From NCBI GenBank assembly GCA_018401375.1, contig JAGYKR010000001.1, positions 248,001 to 312,000 of the forward strand: DNA of 64,000 nt, read 5' to 3'. Position 1 is the first letter of the stretch; the number at the start of each line of letters is the position of its first letter. The notes below the pieces were generated by a model that saw only the letters and a program-made list of their open reading frames with translations, was not told where the DNA came from and did no database searches. The DNA comes from Ilumatobacteraceae bacterium. GTDB lineage: Bacteria > Actinomycetota > Acidimicrobiia > Acidimicrobiales > Ilumatobacteraceae. Below, in pieces: positions 43,334-52,399 of this stretch. The translations under genes and the position numbers were made by a program.

Positions 43334-44156
43334 TCAGCCTGCGGTCCTGAACTGGGGCCGCGATCGCCTGCGCGATCTGCCTTGGCGCGCGGTGCGCGAT
43401 CCGTGGCGGATCCTCATTTCTGAGGTCATGTCCCAGCAGACCACGATCTCGCGGGTGGTGGAACGCTGGCGGATCTGCGTGGCTACCTACCCGACCCCAG
43501 CAGATCTCGCTGCGGCGCCGCTCGGCGACCTGTTGCGTCTGTGGGAAGGGCTCGGTTATCCGCGTCGGGCCCGGAATCTGCACGCTGCGGCCGGGGTGAT
43601 CGCCAGCGAACATGAGGGCCAAGTCCCCGATGATCTGAATGCGCTGTTGGCCCTACCAGGCGTCGGTCCGTACACCGCGCGGGCGGTGCTGGCCTTCGCG
43701 TTTGAACGCGATGTCGGGGTCGTGGATGCGAACACCTCGCGGGTACTGGCCCGCGTCACCGGCCAGCGACTCGGGCCATTGCAGGCTCAGGTCCTCGCTG
43801 ATCAGTGGGTGCCCACCGGTGAAGGGTGGGCCTGGAATCAGATCTTGATGGATCTCGGTAATGCGCTATGTCGACCGGTGCCGCGTTGTGAACAGTGCCC
43901 GATCGCAACGGAGTGTGCCTGGCATCACTCCGGTCATCGTGCACCTGACCCGGCTACCGGTTCAGCAGGGGTATCTAAACCTCAGGCCCGATTTGAGGGC
44001 AGTCTGCGCCAACGGCGCGGCCAAGTGCTGAAGCAAGTGGCACGGACAGAAATGACTCGTAGCGAACTCGGCGTTGATGATCAGGTGATTGACTCGCTGA
44101 TCGCCGACGGGCTGCTCAGCGAGGATCAAGGTCTCCTGCGGTTACCTGGGAGATGA
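43308..44156 (+). CDS. mutY: A/G-specific adenine glycosylase (MutY-like)
   Basis: The 282-residue DNA glycosylase removes adenine mispaired with 8-oxoguanine. It has the catalytic Glu in ISEVMSQQTTISRVV near residue 40, the helix-hairpin-helix ALPGVGPYTARAVL near 115, the catalytic Asp in GVVDANTSRVLARV near 140, and the [4Fe-4S] cluster cysteines in LCRPVPRCEQCPIATEC near 190-205. The C-terminal NUDIX-like domain of long MutY proteins is absent, as in many actinobacterial versions. The start overlaps the maoC end by 26 bases, and its stop overlaps the convergent UGSC gene by 41 bases. It needs an Fe-S cluster, so it depends on the Suf system. Confidence 0.88.
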   Translation: MTASRSGIDQPAVLNWGRDRLRDLPWRAVRDPWRILISEVMSQQTTISRVVERWRICVATYPTPADLAAAPLGDLLRLWEGLGYPRRARNLHAAAGVIASEHEGQVPDDLNALLALPGVGPYTARAVLAFAFERDVGVVDANTSRVLARVTGQRLGPLQAQVLADQWVPTGEGWAWNQILMDLGNALCRPVPRCEQCPIATECAWHHSGHRAPDPATGSAGVSKPQARFEGSLRQRRGQVLKQVARTEMTRSELGVDDQVIDSLIADGLLSEDQGLLRLPGR

Positions 44157-44652
44157 TCTGGTCAAAGGCCGCATCGGCGTAGGCGATCATCTCGGCGTCG
44201 GTCCGGTCTTGGATGGGATGCGGGGTGAATACCCGGGCCATCGCCGAGTAGCCCAAAGCCTTGGTTTGGGATTCCGCGGCCGTCACAAACTCATGTGACG
44301 CGACGAACACGCCCGGTACACCTCGGAGTTCAAGATCGCTGATGTCATGCACACTGCACGACGTGCAACTGCCTCAATCAGCTAAGGCCTCAATGACCAC
44401 CTGGCATTCCATGGAGATTTTTTGGCGCAGATCCACGGGGGCCGGCTTGGTGAAGGTGGGTTTGCGATAGCGGTTCACCTTGGCGCCGATCCCGGTCAGA
44501 CGCTCCTCGAGACGGTTCAAAAAGATGTCGCCACGCGGCTTGGAGATGTCGAGCAATCCAACGGTCATACCGTCGAGGCTCATCGGTCGAGCCAAACGGG
44601 CCCGCTCGGCGGGAACGATCTCACTCGTGGGATCAAGGATGACGCGTGTCAT
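44116..44652 (-). CDS. UGSC family selenoprotein (Sec at residue 93, encoded by TGA)
   Basis: Read through the TGA at 44374-44376 (minus strand), the frame gives a 178-residue protein. Residues 1-92 (MTRVILDPTSEIV to VVIEALAD) run into TGA then Gly-Ser-Cys-Thr-Ser-Cys-Ser-Val, and the frame stays open for another 85 residues (HDISDLELRGVPGVF to GDLDPR). Sec-Gly-Ser-Cys is the defining motif of the UGSC family, in which the first position is Sec or Cys. Naive calling would split the gene into ORFs of 92 and 78 residues. A stem-loop at 44344-44362 fits a SECIS element. The start overlaps the thioredoxin-domain gene by 20 bases, with GAGGTGAG upstream. Biochemical function of the family is not known to me; a redox role is inferred. 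Confidence 0.9.
44344..44376 (-). promoter_or_regulatory. UGA codon and SECIS-like stem-loop of the UGSC gene
   Basis: The TGA is at 44376-44374. On the minus strand GTCGTGC (+12 to +18) pairs with GCATGAC (+24 to +30) across loop AGUGU: seven pairs, one of them G-U. The first loop G is at +20 after the UGA. The ArsC-family gene has a hairpin starting at the same +12 with loop CGUGC. An alternative, smaller hairpin TGCAC-GTC-GTGCA at +7 to +19 overlaps it and would compete. Confidence 0.75.
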
Positions 44653-46069
44653 ATCTCACCTCTCGGGTTACGGGCGTGGAGCCGACAGTACCATTCGCCC
44701 ATCCGCCGATGAGGGCCGTAAAGAGCCCGGCCCCGCCGCCGGCGTAGGTGATCAATAATCCGTCCGGCCCAAACTTGGGGATCTCCTGATCGCTCAGATG
44801 TTCGGGGATGCCTTCGGTGATCCCGCGGGCCCCACGAATCATCTCTGATCCCGGTCGGGTGGTGCGGGCTCGCAGTTCGCTGATCAATCGCTCGCGATCC
44901 CATCCGTCATCAGCAAACACCCGAGCATGTTCGGGTCCGATGACGAGCACCGCATCAAAGGCGAGAGCGAGTTTGGAGTGATGCATGGCCTGCAAACTGA
45001 GGGCGAGCGAGTTCGCCAAACTGTCAGCGGTCCGCGATAACTGATCAACGATGGTGTGGGGACTTTCGCCGGCAAACACTGTCACCGCATCCACACCTTC
45101 GGGGAGACCGCGGCTCGCTGCGAGTGATCCGAACGGTGATTCGGCATCGTTTTCTGCGAAACAAAAACTGAGTTTGCCCGGATTGCCGTGGGTGCCACGG
45201 TCCACTTCACCGGGCCGGCCACCGCCGAAGTTGCGCACGACTAGTTGTACCGCACGGCCGATGGTCATCGTGGCGCGATTGCCTTGGCCGAGGGCGTTCA
45301 TCCCCGAGTTCATGCCGATCGCCCGGGTGCCGGGTCCCGAGCAGATGATGACGGGCCCGACGGCCATCGTGGTGCATAACACGCCGTGCATGTTGAAGGT
45401 GTCGTTACAGACCGCCTCGAGCGCGGTCAGCACCCACGGCATGTATTCGGGTAGGCAGCCAGCCATCACTGCTGCGATCGCGACTTTTTCTACTGTGACT
45501 TCCACGAGATCAGGAGGGATGACCGCCACGATGTCGGCCGGGTTGCGGGTGGTGCCGGTCAGCATTTTCAGCACTCGTTCGGGAGTGGGCGGGATCACGG
45601 GGAGCCCGTCGGTCCAGCCCCGCTGAAACATCATTTCGTGCTCGTCATCGAGGTCCGCGAGTTCGATCTGGCGTGAGGCCAAGACCCCTCCGCCAAAGCG
45701 AACCCGCAGCGCATCCACCAGATCCGGATCCACGCTCATCGACCCGCATCCCGGGCGCATGACGGGCAGGTCTGGTCCGAGACCAGCCACCCCGGTGATC
45801 TGTTCCCAGTCAGCGCGTGACCAGCCAACGGTGCGGGCCACTTCAACACCGTCCACCACTTTGATCAGGGTCGGCACCGTTTCGATCTCGTGATGCCAAC
45901 TCACCGACAGATCCTCATCATGAATCGGAGCCAAGGTGGCCGGAAACCCGGGATCATCTTGGGTGTACACGGTGAGACCGGTGAGTTGCTCAAGTACCGG
46001 CACCACCATCTGGCAGGTCTCGCATTCGCGTTTCACGATCACGGTTAACCCGTTAGCTAACTGGCTCAT
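44633..46069 (-). CDS. Thioredoxin-domain protein linked to the UGSC selenoprotein
   Basis: The 478-residue protein has an N-terminal thioredoxin-like domain (about 1-105) with Cys16-Glu-Thr-Cys19 in VKRECETCQMVV and a cis-Pro region in IETVPTLIKVVDG. The larger C-terminal domain (about 145-475) has conserved-looking motifs WTDGLPVIPPTPERV, AAVMAGCLPEYMPWV, GPVIICSGPGTRAIGMNSGMNALGQG and NPGKLSFCFAENDAESP. I do not know that domain's function. The ATG at 46069 overlaps the hydrolase stop by 4 bases; its own end overlaps the UGSC start by 20 bases. The three genes form a tight operon, so the protein is a likely redox partner of the selenoprotein. Confidence 0.75.
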   Translation of the reverse strand: MSQLANGLTVIVKRECETCQMVVPVLEQLTGLTVYTQDDPGFPATLAPIHDEDLSVSWHHEIETVPTLIKVVDGVEVARTVGWSRADWEQITGVAGLGPDLPVMRPGCGSMSVDPDLVDALRVRFGGGVLASRQIELADLDDEHEMMFQRGWTDGLPVIPPTPERVLKMLTGTTRNPADIVAVIPPDLVEVTVEKVAIAAVMAGCLPEYMPWVLTALEAVCNDTFNMHGVLCTTMAVGPVIICSGPGTRAIGMNSGMNALGQGNRATMTIGRAVQLVVRNFGGGRPGEVDRGTHGNPGKLSFCFAENDAESPFGSLAASRGLPEGVDAVTVFAGESPHTIVDQLSRTADSLANSLALSLQAMHHSKLALAFDAVLVIGPEHARVFADDGWDRERLISELRARTTRPGSEMIRGARGITEGIPEHLSDQEIPKFGPDGLLITYAGGGAGLFTALIGGWANGTVGSTPVTREVRYDTRHP

Positions 46070-46941
46070 GAGAGGTGCTCCAAAATCAGTGCGTTGACCA
46101 CAGCGGGTTGTTCCAGTTGGGTGAAATGCCCGGCATCGTCGATCATCTCCCAACGGATTGTCCCATCTGGCGCCATGGACTGGGCGAGTTCAGCCACCTC
46201 AGCGCCGATGCACCCATCGTTGCGACCATGGATGTACAGCGTGGGTTGGCTCGGATACGCACTTGTCCCGGCTTGGATGTGATCGAGGGCTGGATCCTTG
46301 TAGCCATCGCCGAGGGTGGCACGGTAGTAGCCAAGTGCCGCAGCGAGATGGGCGGGTTCGCCGATCGCAGCGCGGACGTGATCCACGTCGAGGCTTGCGT
46401 CGTAGCCCGGTGACCAGTCCCGCCAGATCATCTCTATGAAGGCCATCTGCTCATGGGACACCACAGGTTCGGCGAGGCCGTGCTGAAAGAAGAACATGTA
46501 CCAGGACCGTTTGAGTTGGTCGAGGTTGGTTAAGAAACTGATCCCCATCGCTGGTCCGGGGGGCACAGCCATGCCCACCACTTTGGCCCAGCGCTCCGGT
46601 GCCGCATTGGCCGCCCCGTAGGTCGCGGGCGCGCCCCAATCATGACCGATGATCACTGCAGACTCATCGGCCCCAAGGGCCTCATGGATTGCGTTTGCGT
46701 CAAGGGCTAACGCGGCGGTCTGATAGCGACCGTCTGCGGGAATGGCGCTCGGGGCATAGCCCCGCATGAACGGTGCAACCGCTCGATAACCGGCGGCTGC
46801 GAGTTCGGGCATCAGATGCCGCCAGGTGTGAGCGGTGTCGGGGAATCCGTGCAGGCACAACGCAAGCGGTCCGTCCCCTCCTGAATCCAGACAGTGGATT
46901 TCGGTCTGGTTCACCTGAAGCAACAGTGTCCGGAGTGGCAT
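46066..46941 (-). CDS. Alpha/beta hydrolase, epoxide hydrolase/haloalkane dehalogenase-like
   Basis: The 291-residue hydrolase has HGFPDTAHTWRHL for the oxyanion loop near residue 33, the nucleophilic Asp in IGHDWGAPATYGAAN near 100, an acid in GRNDGCIGAEV near 235 and the His in DAGHFTQLEQP near 268. An Asp nucleophile in HDWGA is typical of epoxide hydrolases and dehalogenases and unlike esterases. It is the first gene of the operon that contains the thioredoxin-domain protein and the UGSC selenoprotein. The ATG at 46941 (MPLRTLLL) is preferred; 46962 is possible. Confidence 0.85.
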   Translation of the reverse strand: MPLRTLLLQVNQTEIHCLDSGGDGPLALCLHGFPDTAHTWRHLMPELAAAGYRAVAPFMRGYAPSAIPADGRYQTAALALDANAIHEALGADESAVIIGHDWGAPATYGAANAAPERWAKVVGMAVPPGPAMGISFLTNLDQLKRSWYMFFFQHGLAEPVVSHEQMAFIEMIWRDWSPGYDASLDVDHVRAAIGEPAHLAAALGYYRATLGDGYKDPALDHIQAGTSAYPSQPTLYIHGRNDGCIGAEVAELAQSMAPDGTIRWEMIDDAGHFTQLEQPAVVNALILEHLS

Positions 46942-47008
46942 GAGGTGCAGGTTATGCGACATGTGTCACCTGATTGGACTTTCCCGCGGGTCATCGAGGG
47001 CGTAGCGT

Positions 47009-47890
47009 TTGGGAATCGGGGAACAGTCGCTGTCACTGACGTTTCATGGTGTGCGGGGTTCCACCCCCTGTCATGGACGCGAGATCGCACGTTATGGGGG
47101 CAACACCTCCTGCGTGTCTTTTGCAGTACCCGGCCACGATCCGGTGCTGTGTGACCTCGGTACCGGGCTGCGCTATTTCGGTCTCGGATGTGATCCCGAT
47201 GCTGTCTTCCAAGGAACCTGCTTGCTCAGCCATTTGCATTGGGACCATGTCCAAGGCCTGCCCTTCTTTTCTCCGCTCCTTCGCCCGGGCTCCCATCTCA
47301 CCGTCTACTCCCCGCATCCTGAACATGGCGGCAGCGTTGCCGAGGTGATGGCGGACACGATTAAGCCGCCGTTGTTCCCGGTGACCCTTGAGCAACTTCC
47401 CGGATCGATCTCTTTTGTGGAAGCCACCGATACCGAGTTCACCTTGCACGGTCGGCATCCCGAAGTAGAACCGATCGAGGTGATGACCCGGTTGATCCCT
47501 CATGTTGGAGCGACCTCCGGATATCGACTCACCTGGAAAAATATCTCGGTCAGTTATTTGAGTGATCACCAACAACCCATCGATGGCTCGATGACTGTCA
47601 CCCCGGGTGCACTCGAACTGTGCTCGGGTGCTGATGTGGTGATTCACGATGCGCAGTACACACCCGAGGAGTTCGCCACCAAGCGCGACTGGGGCCACTG
47701 CAGCATCGAGTACGCGATCAATGTGGCGGTGCAGGCCAAAGCTCGGATGCTTGTGTTGTTTCATCATGACCCGGCCCATCACGACGATCTCGTCGATGAA
47801 CTCGCTGCCGAAGCCGCCGCCCAAGGGCGCGAATGTGGCCTTGAAGTGGTGGCAGCGTTTGAGGGCATGACCCTGCATCTGCCGTGCTGA
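47009..47890 (+). CDS. MBL fold metallo-hydrolase
   Basis: The 293-residue metallo-beta-lactamase-fold protein has the zinc motif SHLHWDHVQGLPFF near residue 74 and further ligands in IHDAQYT near 213 and LVLFHHDPAHHDD near 250. The opening LTFHGVRGSTPCHGREIARYGGNTSCVSF is typical of a group annotated as cAMP phosphodiesterase-like or RNase Z-like. The start appears to be a TTG at 47009, with GAGGG at 46996-47000 and no ATG in reach. It overlaps the next gene, a MauE-like membrane protein, by 7 bases. Confidence 0.8.
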   Translation: MGIGEQSLSLTFHGVRGSTPCHGREIARYGGNTSCVSFAVPGHDPVLCDLGTGLRYFGLGCDPDAVFQGTCLLSHLHWDHVQGLPFFSPLLRPGSHLTVYSPHPEHGGSVAEVMADTIKPPLFPVTLEQLPGSISFVEATDTEFTLHGRHPEVEPIEVMTRLIPHVGATSGYRLTWKNISVSYLSDHQQPIDGSMTVTPGALELCSGADVVIHDAQYTPEEFATKRDWGHCSIEYAINVAVQAKARMLVLFHHDPAHHDDLVDELAAEAAAQGRECGLEVVAAFEGMTLHLPC

Positions 47891-48276
47891 TTTTTGTTAG
47901 CCTAAAAGTGATCAGCACCGTTCTGCTCGGCGGGGCGATGCTCGTAGCTGGAGCGGCCAAAGTCGTGGCCCGCGATCAGTGGCCAGCACAGGCCCGTGAC
48001 ATGGGTGCGCCAGCGTGGGCGATTCCGACTCTGCCCTGGGTGGAACTCGTGATCGGCGCTGCGCTCATCGTTGGTACCGGCGATGTGCGACGGATCGCCG
48101 CCACCGCAGCGGCGCTCCTGCTCGCCGTGTTCAGCGTGCAGATCGCAAGGATCTTGCGCCGTGGCCAACGTCCGGTGTGCGCGTGTTTTGGGTCTTGGTC
48201 AGCGCGTCCACTCGGAGTCCGTCACCTCGGTCGTAACCTCGGCTTGGTCCTGCTTGCTGTGGTCGTTATCTGGTGA
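47884..48276 (+). CDS. MauE/DoxX-like membrane protein
   Basis: This 130-residue membrane protein has four hydrophobic segments and the sequence RRGQRPVCACFG between the third and fourth. The CxCFG motif is the mark of the MauE-like, DoxX-related group, proposed to handle disulfides during maturation of secreted proteins. The GTG at 47884 overlaps the MBL gene stop. The 3' end overlaps the convergent oligopeptidase gene by 11 bases. There is no MauD-like partner in view. Confidence 0.78.
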   Translation: MLIFVSLKVISTVLLGGAMLVAGAAKVVARDQWPAQARDMGAPAWAIPTLPWVELVIGAALIVGTGDVRRIAATAAALLLAVFSVQIARILRRGQRPVCACFGSWSARPLGVRHLGRNLGLVLLAVVVIW

Positions 48277-50296
48277 GCACGCTCAACAAGAAGCTGAGCA
48301 CCCGGGCCTCATCACGCCAAGATTCGTAGCGGCCGCTCGGCCCGCCATGACCGGCACCCATTTCGATCCGCATCAATAACGGTTCGTCATTGGTCCGCAG
48401 CAGACGCAACTTCGCGATCCATTTGGCGGGCTCGTGATAACTGACCCGGGGATCATTGAGGCCGGCGGTGATATAGATCGCCGGATAGTCCGCGGGCACC
48501 GTGTTGTCATAGGGGGAGTAGCTCTCCATGTAACTGGCGAAGGGTTCCATGCGGGGGTCACCCCATTCTTCCCATTCGGTCACGGTCAACGGCAGGGTCG
48601 GATCCGACATCGTGGAAACGATGTCCACGAAGGGCACTTCCGCTACCGCAGCCCGCCATAGATCGGGACGCATCGTCACACAGGCCCCAACCATCAATCC
48701 GCCTGCGGAACCACCGCGCACGGCGAGACCGTCGGGGGTGCAGATCCCGGCTGCGATCAGGTGCTCACCCACAGCGATCATGTCGGTGAACGTTGTGGCC
48801 TTGTTCAGTAACTTGCCTTGGAGGTACCAGTTGCGACCAAGTTCGCCGCCGCCACGGGGATGGGCGAGCGCCCACGTCACCCCACGGTCAATCAAGGACA
48901 ATCTGGCCACCGAAAACCATGGTGGCAAGGAGGCCTCATAGGCGCCGTAGCCATAGAGGACTACCGGTGTTGGGCCGTGGGTGTCGCGATGGCGAATCAG
49001 ATCCACCGGCACCTGTGCCCCATCAGCGGCGGTCACCCAGATCCGCTCGGCGCGATACATGTTCAGGTCAACATTGGGTGTCGGGGTGGTCTTGATGATG
49101 GTCTGGGCCCGGGTATCAAGATCGAGTTCAGCCACTGTGGCTGGCTGGGTGAGGGACTGATAGCCGATCCGCAACCTTCGTGAAGTCCATTCCGGATTGG
49201 GTCCGAGTCCTGCGTCATGGGGTTCATCCATCACCGGCACCGACCAGGTCTCTCCGGAACGCTCCCTGATCACAAGTCCGGGCTGAGCGTTGGTCCAGCG
49301 ATGGATCACGAGATGGGAGGCAAAAGTTTCCACCCCGGTGATGCGTTGGCCGGGCTCATGGGAGATCAGGGTGGTCCATGTACCGGGAGCATCTAGGGGG
49401 GCGGTCATCACCTGAAAGTCCAGCGCATCGAGGTTGGTGAGGATCACGAACTGATCCCCCCAATGGTCGAGTTCGTATTCCAGATCCTCGGTGCGCGGCC
49501 GCACACAAATCGGGTCAGCGAGCGGTTGGTCGGCGGGGATCAGCCACTGTTCAGCCGATGTTTTGGAGCCGGCGTGGATCACGATCCATTCGTCACTGCG
49601 GGTGGTGCCGATCCCTAAGAAGAACCGTTCGTCTTCCTCGGTAAAGATGCATTGATCGGCGGTGACTGGATCGCCGATCCGGTGCCGCCACACCTTAAAC
49701 GGGCGTTCTTGAGCATCCGCGGTCACATAAAACAGGTACTGCCCGTCACGGGACCAGGCTGATCCCGCCCACGTGGTGTCGGGGATCTCATCTGTGAGAT
49801 CCACACCGGTAGACAGATCGCGGATGCGCATCGTGTAGTGCTCATCGCCGTTAATGTCGGCGCTCCATGCCGCATGGCTGTGGTCGGGACTGAGATCAAA
49901 GACCCCAAGGTCAAAGTACTCGTGGCCTTCGGCTTCGAGGTTTTGGTCCAACATGATTTCGGCTTGGGCCGGATCATTGGCCTCTTGGGCTGTGCGGGCC
50001 CGACAGTGGATCGGGTAGGACTGACCTTCCACTGTGCGGGTCACGTACCACCAGCCGTGATGCTCCACCGGAGGAGACATGTCGGTTTCTTGGACCCGGG
50101 ACTTGATCTCGCCGAACAGCGATTCCACGAGGTCGGCCCGCTCGGCAAACCATTCGGTGCTATGCGCGTTCTCGGCTTCGAGATAGGCGATGGTGGCGGG
50201 ATCAGATTTCTCCCTGATCCAGGCAAACGGATCGCTGACCTGTCCTGTTGGACGTTGCCAAATGTGGGGGATGTGTTGGGCAGCAGGGCCTGACAT
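48266..50296 (-). CDS. ptrB: S9 family oligopeptidase B
   Basis: This 676-residue serine peptidase has a beta-propeller N-terminal domain (about 70-400) and a C-terminal alpha/beta hydrolase domain. The nucleophilic Ser lies in AVRGGSAGGLMVGACV near residue 523, and the His is near the end in EMGAGHGGPSGRYE. YGYGAYEASLPPWFS and HPRGGGELGRNWY are oligopeptidase B marks, which cleaves peptides after Arg or Lys. The start MSGPAAQHIP at 50296 gives the normal length. It is divergent from the ferredoxin gene, 32 bases away. Confidence 0.92.
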   Translation of the reverse strand: MSGPAAQHIPHIWQRPTGQVSDPFAWIREKSDPATIAYLEAENAHSTEWFAERADLVESLFGEIKSRVQETDMSPPVEHHGWWYVTRTVEGQSYPIHCRARTAQEANDPAQAEIMLDQNLEAEGHEYFDLGVFDLSPDHSHAAWSADINGDEHYTMRIRDLSTGVDLTDEIPDTTWAGSAWSRDGQYLFYVTADAQERPFKVWRHRIGDPVTADQCIFTEEDERFFLGIGTTRSDEWIVIHAGSKTSAEQWLIPADQPLADPICVRPRTEDLEYELDHWGDQFVILTNLDALDFQVMTAPLDAPGTWTTLISHEPGQRITGVETFASHLVIHRWTNAQPGLVIRERSGETWSVPVMDEPHDAGLGPNPEWTSRRLRIGYQSLTQPATVAELDLDTRAQTIIKTTPTPNVDLNMYRAERIWVTAADGAQVPVDLIRHRDTHGPTPVVLYGYGAYEASLPPWFSVARLSLIDRGVTWALAHPRGGGELGRNWYLQGKLLNKATTFTDMIAVGEHLIAAGICTPDGLAVRGGSAGGLMVGACVTMRPDLWRAAVAEVPFVDIVSTMSDPTLPLTVTEWEEWGDPRMEPFASYMESYSPYDNTVPADYPAIYITAGLNDPRVSYHEPAKWIAKLRLLRTNDEPLLMRIEMGAGHGGPSGRYESWRDEARVLSFLLSVLTR

Positions 50297-50328
50297 CGTT
50301 GGCAGGGTAGGCGGTAGCGTGCCGATTG

Positions 50329-50634
50329 ATGCGCGTTTGGATCGATCAAGACCTCTGCACGGGAGATGGTTTGTGTGTAGATCTATGCCCTGATGTGTTT
50401 GTGCAGCTTGAGGACGGGATCGCGTATGTAGCCGAATACGGGCTGCCGCTCAACGATCCGGGTGGATCCCGCAGCCTCGCTTATGTGCCGCCGCGGTCCT
50501 ACGGCGAGGTGATTCAGGCCGCTGATGTATGCCCCGGGGAGTGCATTTTCATCGAGGTTCTCGATGAGGTGGTTCCTGAGCCGGTGGATTGTTACTATGG
50601 CGGTAGTGATAATTACGACGGGAGCCTGCGATGA
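50329..50634 (+). CDS. Ferredoxin of the 3Fe-4S/4Fe-4S type
   Basis: The 101-residue ferredoxin has the cluster cysteines in [15 protein letters not shown] near residue 10 and a distal Cys in [13 protein letters not shown] near 69. The spacing C-x5-C-x3-C-P with a remote C-P is usual for single-cluster actinobacterial ferredoxins. The central insertion around [20 protein letters not shown] and the acidic tail are unusual. The ATG at 50329 is preceded by a TTG in frame at 50326. It overlaps sufB by 4 bases (ATGA), so this ferredoxin is the first gene of the Suf operon; it might donate electrons for cluster assembly, which is inference. Confidence 0.85.
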   Translation: MRVWIDQDLCTGDGLCVDLCPDVFVQLEDGIAYVAEYGLPLNDPGGSRSLAYVPPRSYGEVIQAADVCPGECIFIEVLDEVVPEPVDCYYGGSDNYDGSLR

Positions 50635-52034
50635 CCTCATTTGACTTGGATCTCAGCAAGTACAGCCTCGGTTGGAGTGACTCCGATGTGGAGTACGCCT
50701 TCGAACCGGTGAAAGGCATCAACCCTGGTGTGGTGGACCAGATCTCTTGGTGGAAGGGCGAGCCCCGCTGGATGACGCAGATGCGCCAGCGCAGTCTGCG
50801 GTTGTTTGAGAAGAAGCCGATGGCCGAGTGGTTCGCCGTCAACATGCCTGACATCGACTTTCAAGACATCTACTACTACTTGAAGCCGTCGGGTGAGCAG
50901 GTTGACGAATGGGATGATCTGCCCGAGCAGATGAAGGCCACCTACGAAAAGCTCGGGATCCCCGAGGCCGAGCGCAAGTATTTGGCCGGCGTGACCGCCC
51001 AATACGAATCCGAGGTGGTGTACCACAAGAACCGTGAGGATCTTGAGGCCCAAGGGATCATCTTCACCGACATGGACACCGCCCTGCGGGAGCATCCGGA
51101 CCTCGTGAAGAAGTACTTCGGTACCGTGATTCCTCCCGGAGATAACAAGTTCTCTGCCCTCAACACCGCAGTCTGGTCCGGTGGCTCGTTCATCTACGTG
51201 CCGCCTGGCGTGGAAGTGGAAATGCCGCTGCAGGCCTATTTCCGGATCAACTCCGAGAACGCTGGCCAGTTTGAGCGGACGCTGATCATCGCCGATGAGG
51301 GCTCCCAGGTGCACTACATCGAAGGTTGTTCGGCTCCGGTGTACACCAGTGATTCGCTGCACTCAGCGGTGGTGGAAATCATCGTCAAGCCGCACGCCCG
51401 GGTCACCTACACCACCATTCAGAACTGGTCACCGAATGTGTACAACCTCGTGACCAAGCGGGCCCGGGTGGAGTCCTATGGCCACATGGAGTGGATCGAC
51501 GGCAACATTGGTTCCAAGTTGACCATGAAGTACCCGTCTGTGTACCTCGTTGGCGAGGGCGCGACCGGCGAGGTGCTGTCGGTGGCCTATGCCGGGCCCG
51601 GGCAGCATCAAGATGCGGGCGCGAAGATGGTGCACGCCGCTCCGAACACCTCGTCCAAGATCGTCTCCAAGTCCATTTCTAAAGACGGTGGCATCACCAC
51701 CTACCGCGGTTTGGTGCGGGTGGATAAGGGTGCGACGGGCTGTAAGTCTCATGTGCAGTGCGATGCGTTGATCCTCGATGAGGAGTCGGTGTCTAAGACC
51801 TTCCCGTACATGGAAGTCGGTGAGCGCGACGCGCAGATCGGTCATGAGGCCACGGTCTCCAAGATCGCCGATGAGCAGATCTTCTATCTGATGAGTCGCG
51901 GCTTATCTGAGGAGCAGGCGATGGGGATGGTGGTCAACGGGTTCATCGAGCCGATCACCCGCACCTTGCCCATGGAGTACGCCGTGGAATGGAGCCGGTT
52001 AATCGAGCTTCAGATGGAGGGATCCGTAGGCTGA
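50631..52034 (+). CDS. sufB: Fe-S cluster assembly protein SufB
   Basis: The 467-residue SufB forms the SufBC2D scaffold that builds Fe-S clusters in the cytosol. Marks are GMNPGVV-like opening ([24 protein letters not shown]), [31 protein letters not shown] near residue 165, [24 protein letters not shown] near 345 with a beta-helix repeat, and the C-terminal [34 protein letters not shown]. No intein is present. The ATG overlaps the ferredoxin stop. A small Cys-rich gene follows after 5 bases, then sufD. Confidence 0.97.
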   Translation: MTSFDLDLSKYSLGWSDSDVEYAFEPVKGINPGVVDQISWWKGEPRWMTQMRQRSLRLFEKKPMAEWFAVNMPDIDFQDIYYYLKPSGEQVDEWDDLPEQMKATYEKLGIPEAERKYLAGVTAQYESEVVYHKNREDLEAQGIIFTDMDTALREHPDLVKKYFGTVIPPGDNKFSALNTAVWSGGSFIYVPPGVEVEMPLQAYFRINSENAGQFERTLIIADEGSQVHYIEGCSAPVYTSDSLHSAVVEIIVKPHARVTYTTIQNWSPNVYNLVTKRARVESYGHMEWIDGNIGSKLTMKYPSVYLVGEGATGEVLSVAYAGPGQHQDAGAKMVHAAPNTSSKIVSKSISKDGGITTYRGLVRVDKGATGCKSHVQCDALILDEESVSKTFPYMEVGERDAQIGHEATVSKIADEQIFYLMSRGLSEEQAMGMVVNGFIEPITRTLPMEYAVEWSRLIELQMEGSVG

Positions 52035-52039
52035 TCTCC

Positions 52040-52390
52040 ATGCCGATGCGCATGGAGTGTAAGCATTACGAATCTCGCAGCTATCCCAATGGGGACACGG
52101 TGCGGCGATGCAATCTCGATCTCGCCCCCGATGCCCCGTGGCGTTGTCCGCAGGACTGTTCGCGCTACGAGCGGCGTTTGGCTGATGTGGCCTGGACCCA
52201 TGGGTCCTTGGTCCCTCATCCAACGCCGCCCGAGCCGGCCAGTGTGACCGATGGAACTGCTGCGGCCCTGCTCGATGAAGCGGCAGAAATTATCAACGCG
52301 GTCTCTGAACAGGTCAAAGCGGAGATCGCCGCCGAACAGCTTGCTGGATCTTCTCGGTGGCGCCGGATCTTCAAGCGGCGCCGGAAGTGA
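52040..52390 (+). CDS. Small four-cysteine protein between sufB and sufD
   Basis: This 116-residue protein has four Cys at 7, 24, 36 and 40 (CKHYES, RRCNLDLAP, WRCPQDC), arranged C-x16-C-x11-C-x3-C, which would suit a zinc or Fe-S site. After residue 60 it is Pro-rich and then a helix with a basic tail, FKRRRK. I know no family name for it. It begins 5 bases after the sufB stop. Its position inside the operon suggests an accessory role in Fe-S assembly, which is inference. The ATG at 52040 gives MPMRMEC; an in-frame start lies further upstream inside sufB. Confidence 0.7.
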   Translation: MPMRMECKHYESRSYPNGDTVRRCNLDLAPDAPWRCPQDCSRYERRLADVAWTHGSLVPHPTPPEPASVTDGTAAALLDEAAEIINAVSEQVKAEIAAEQLAGSSRWRRIFKRRRK

Positions 52391-52399
52391 TCGAACGCA

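Noticed and set aside
44355-44367. Smaller hairpin TGCAC-GTC-GTGCA as the UGSC SECIS
   Set aside because: Its loop G is at +12, closer to the UGA than known bacterial SECIS elements; the overlapping hairpin at +12 to +30 fits better and matches the ArsC gene.
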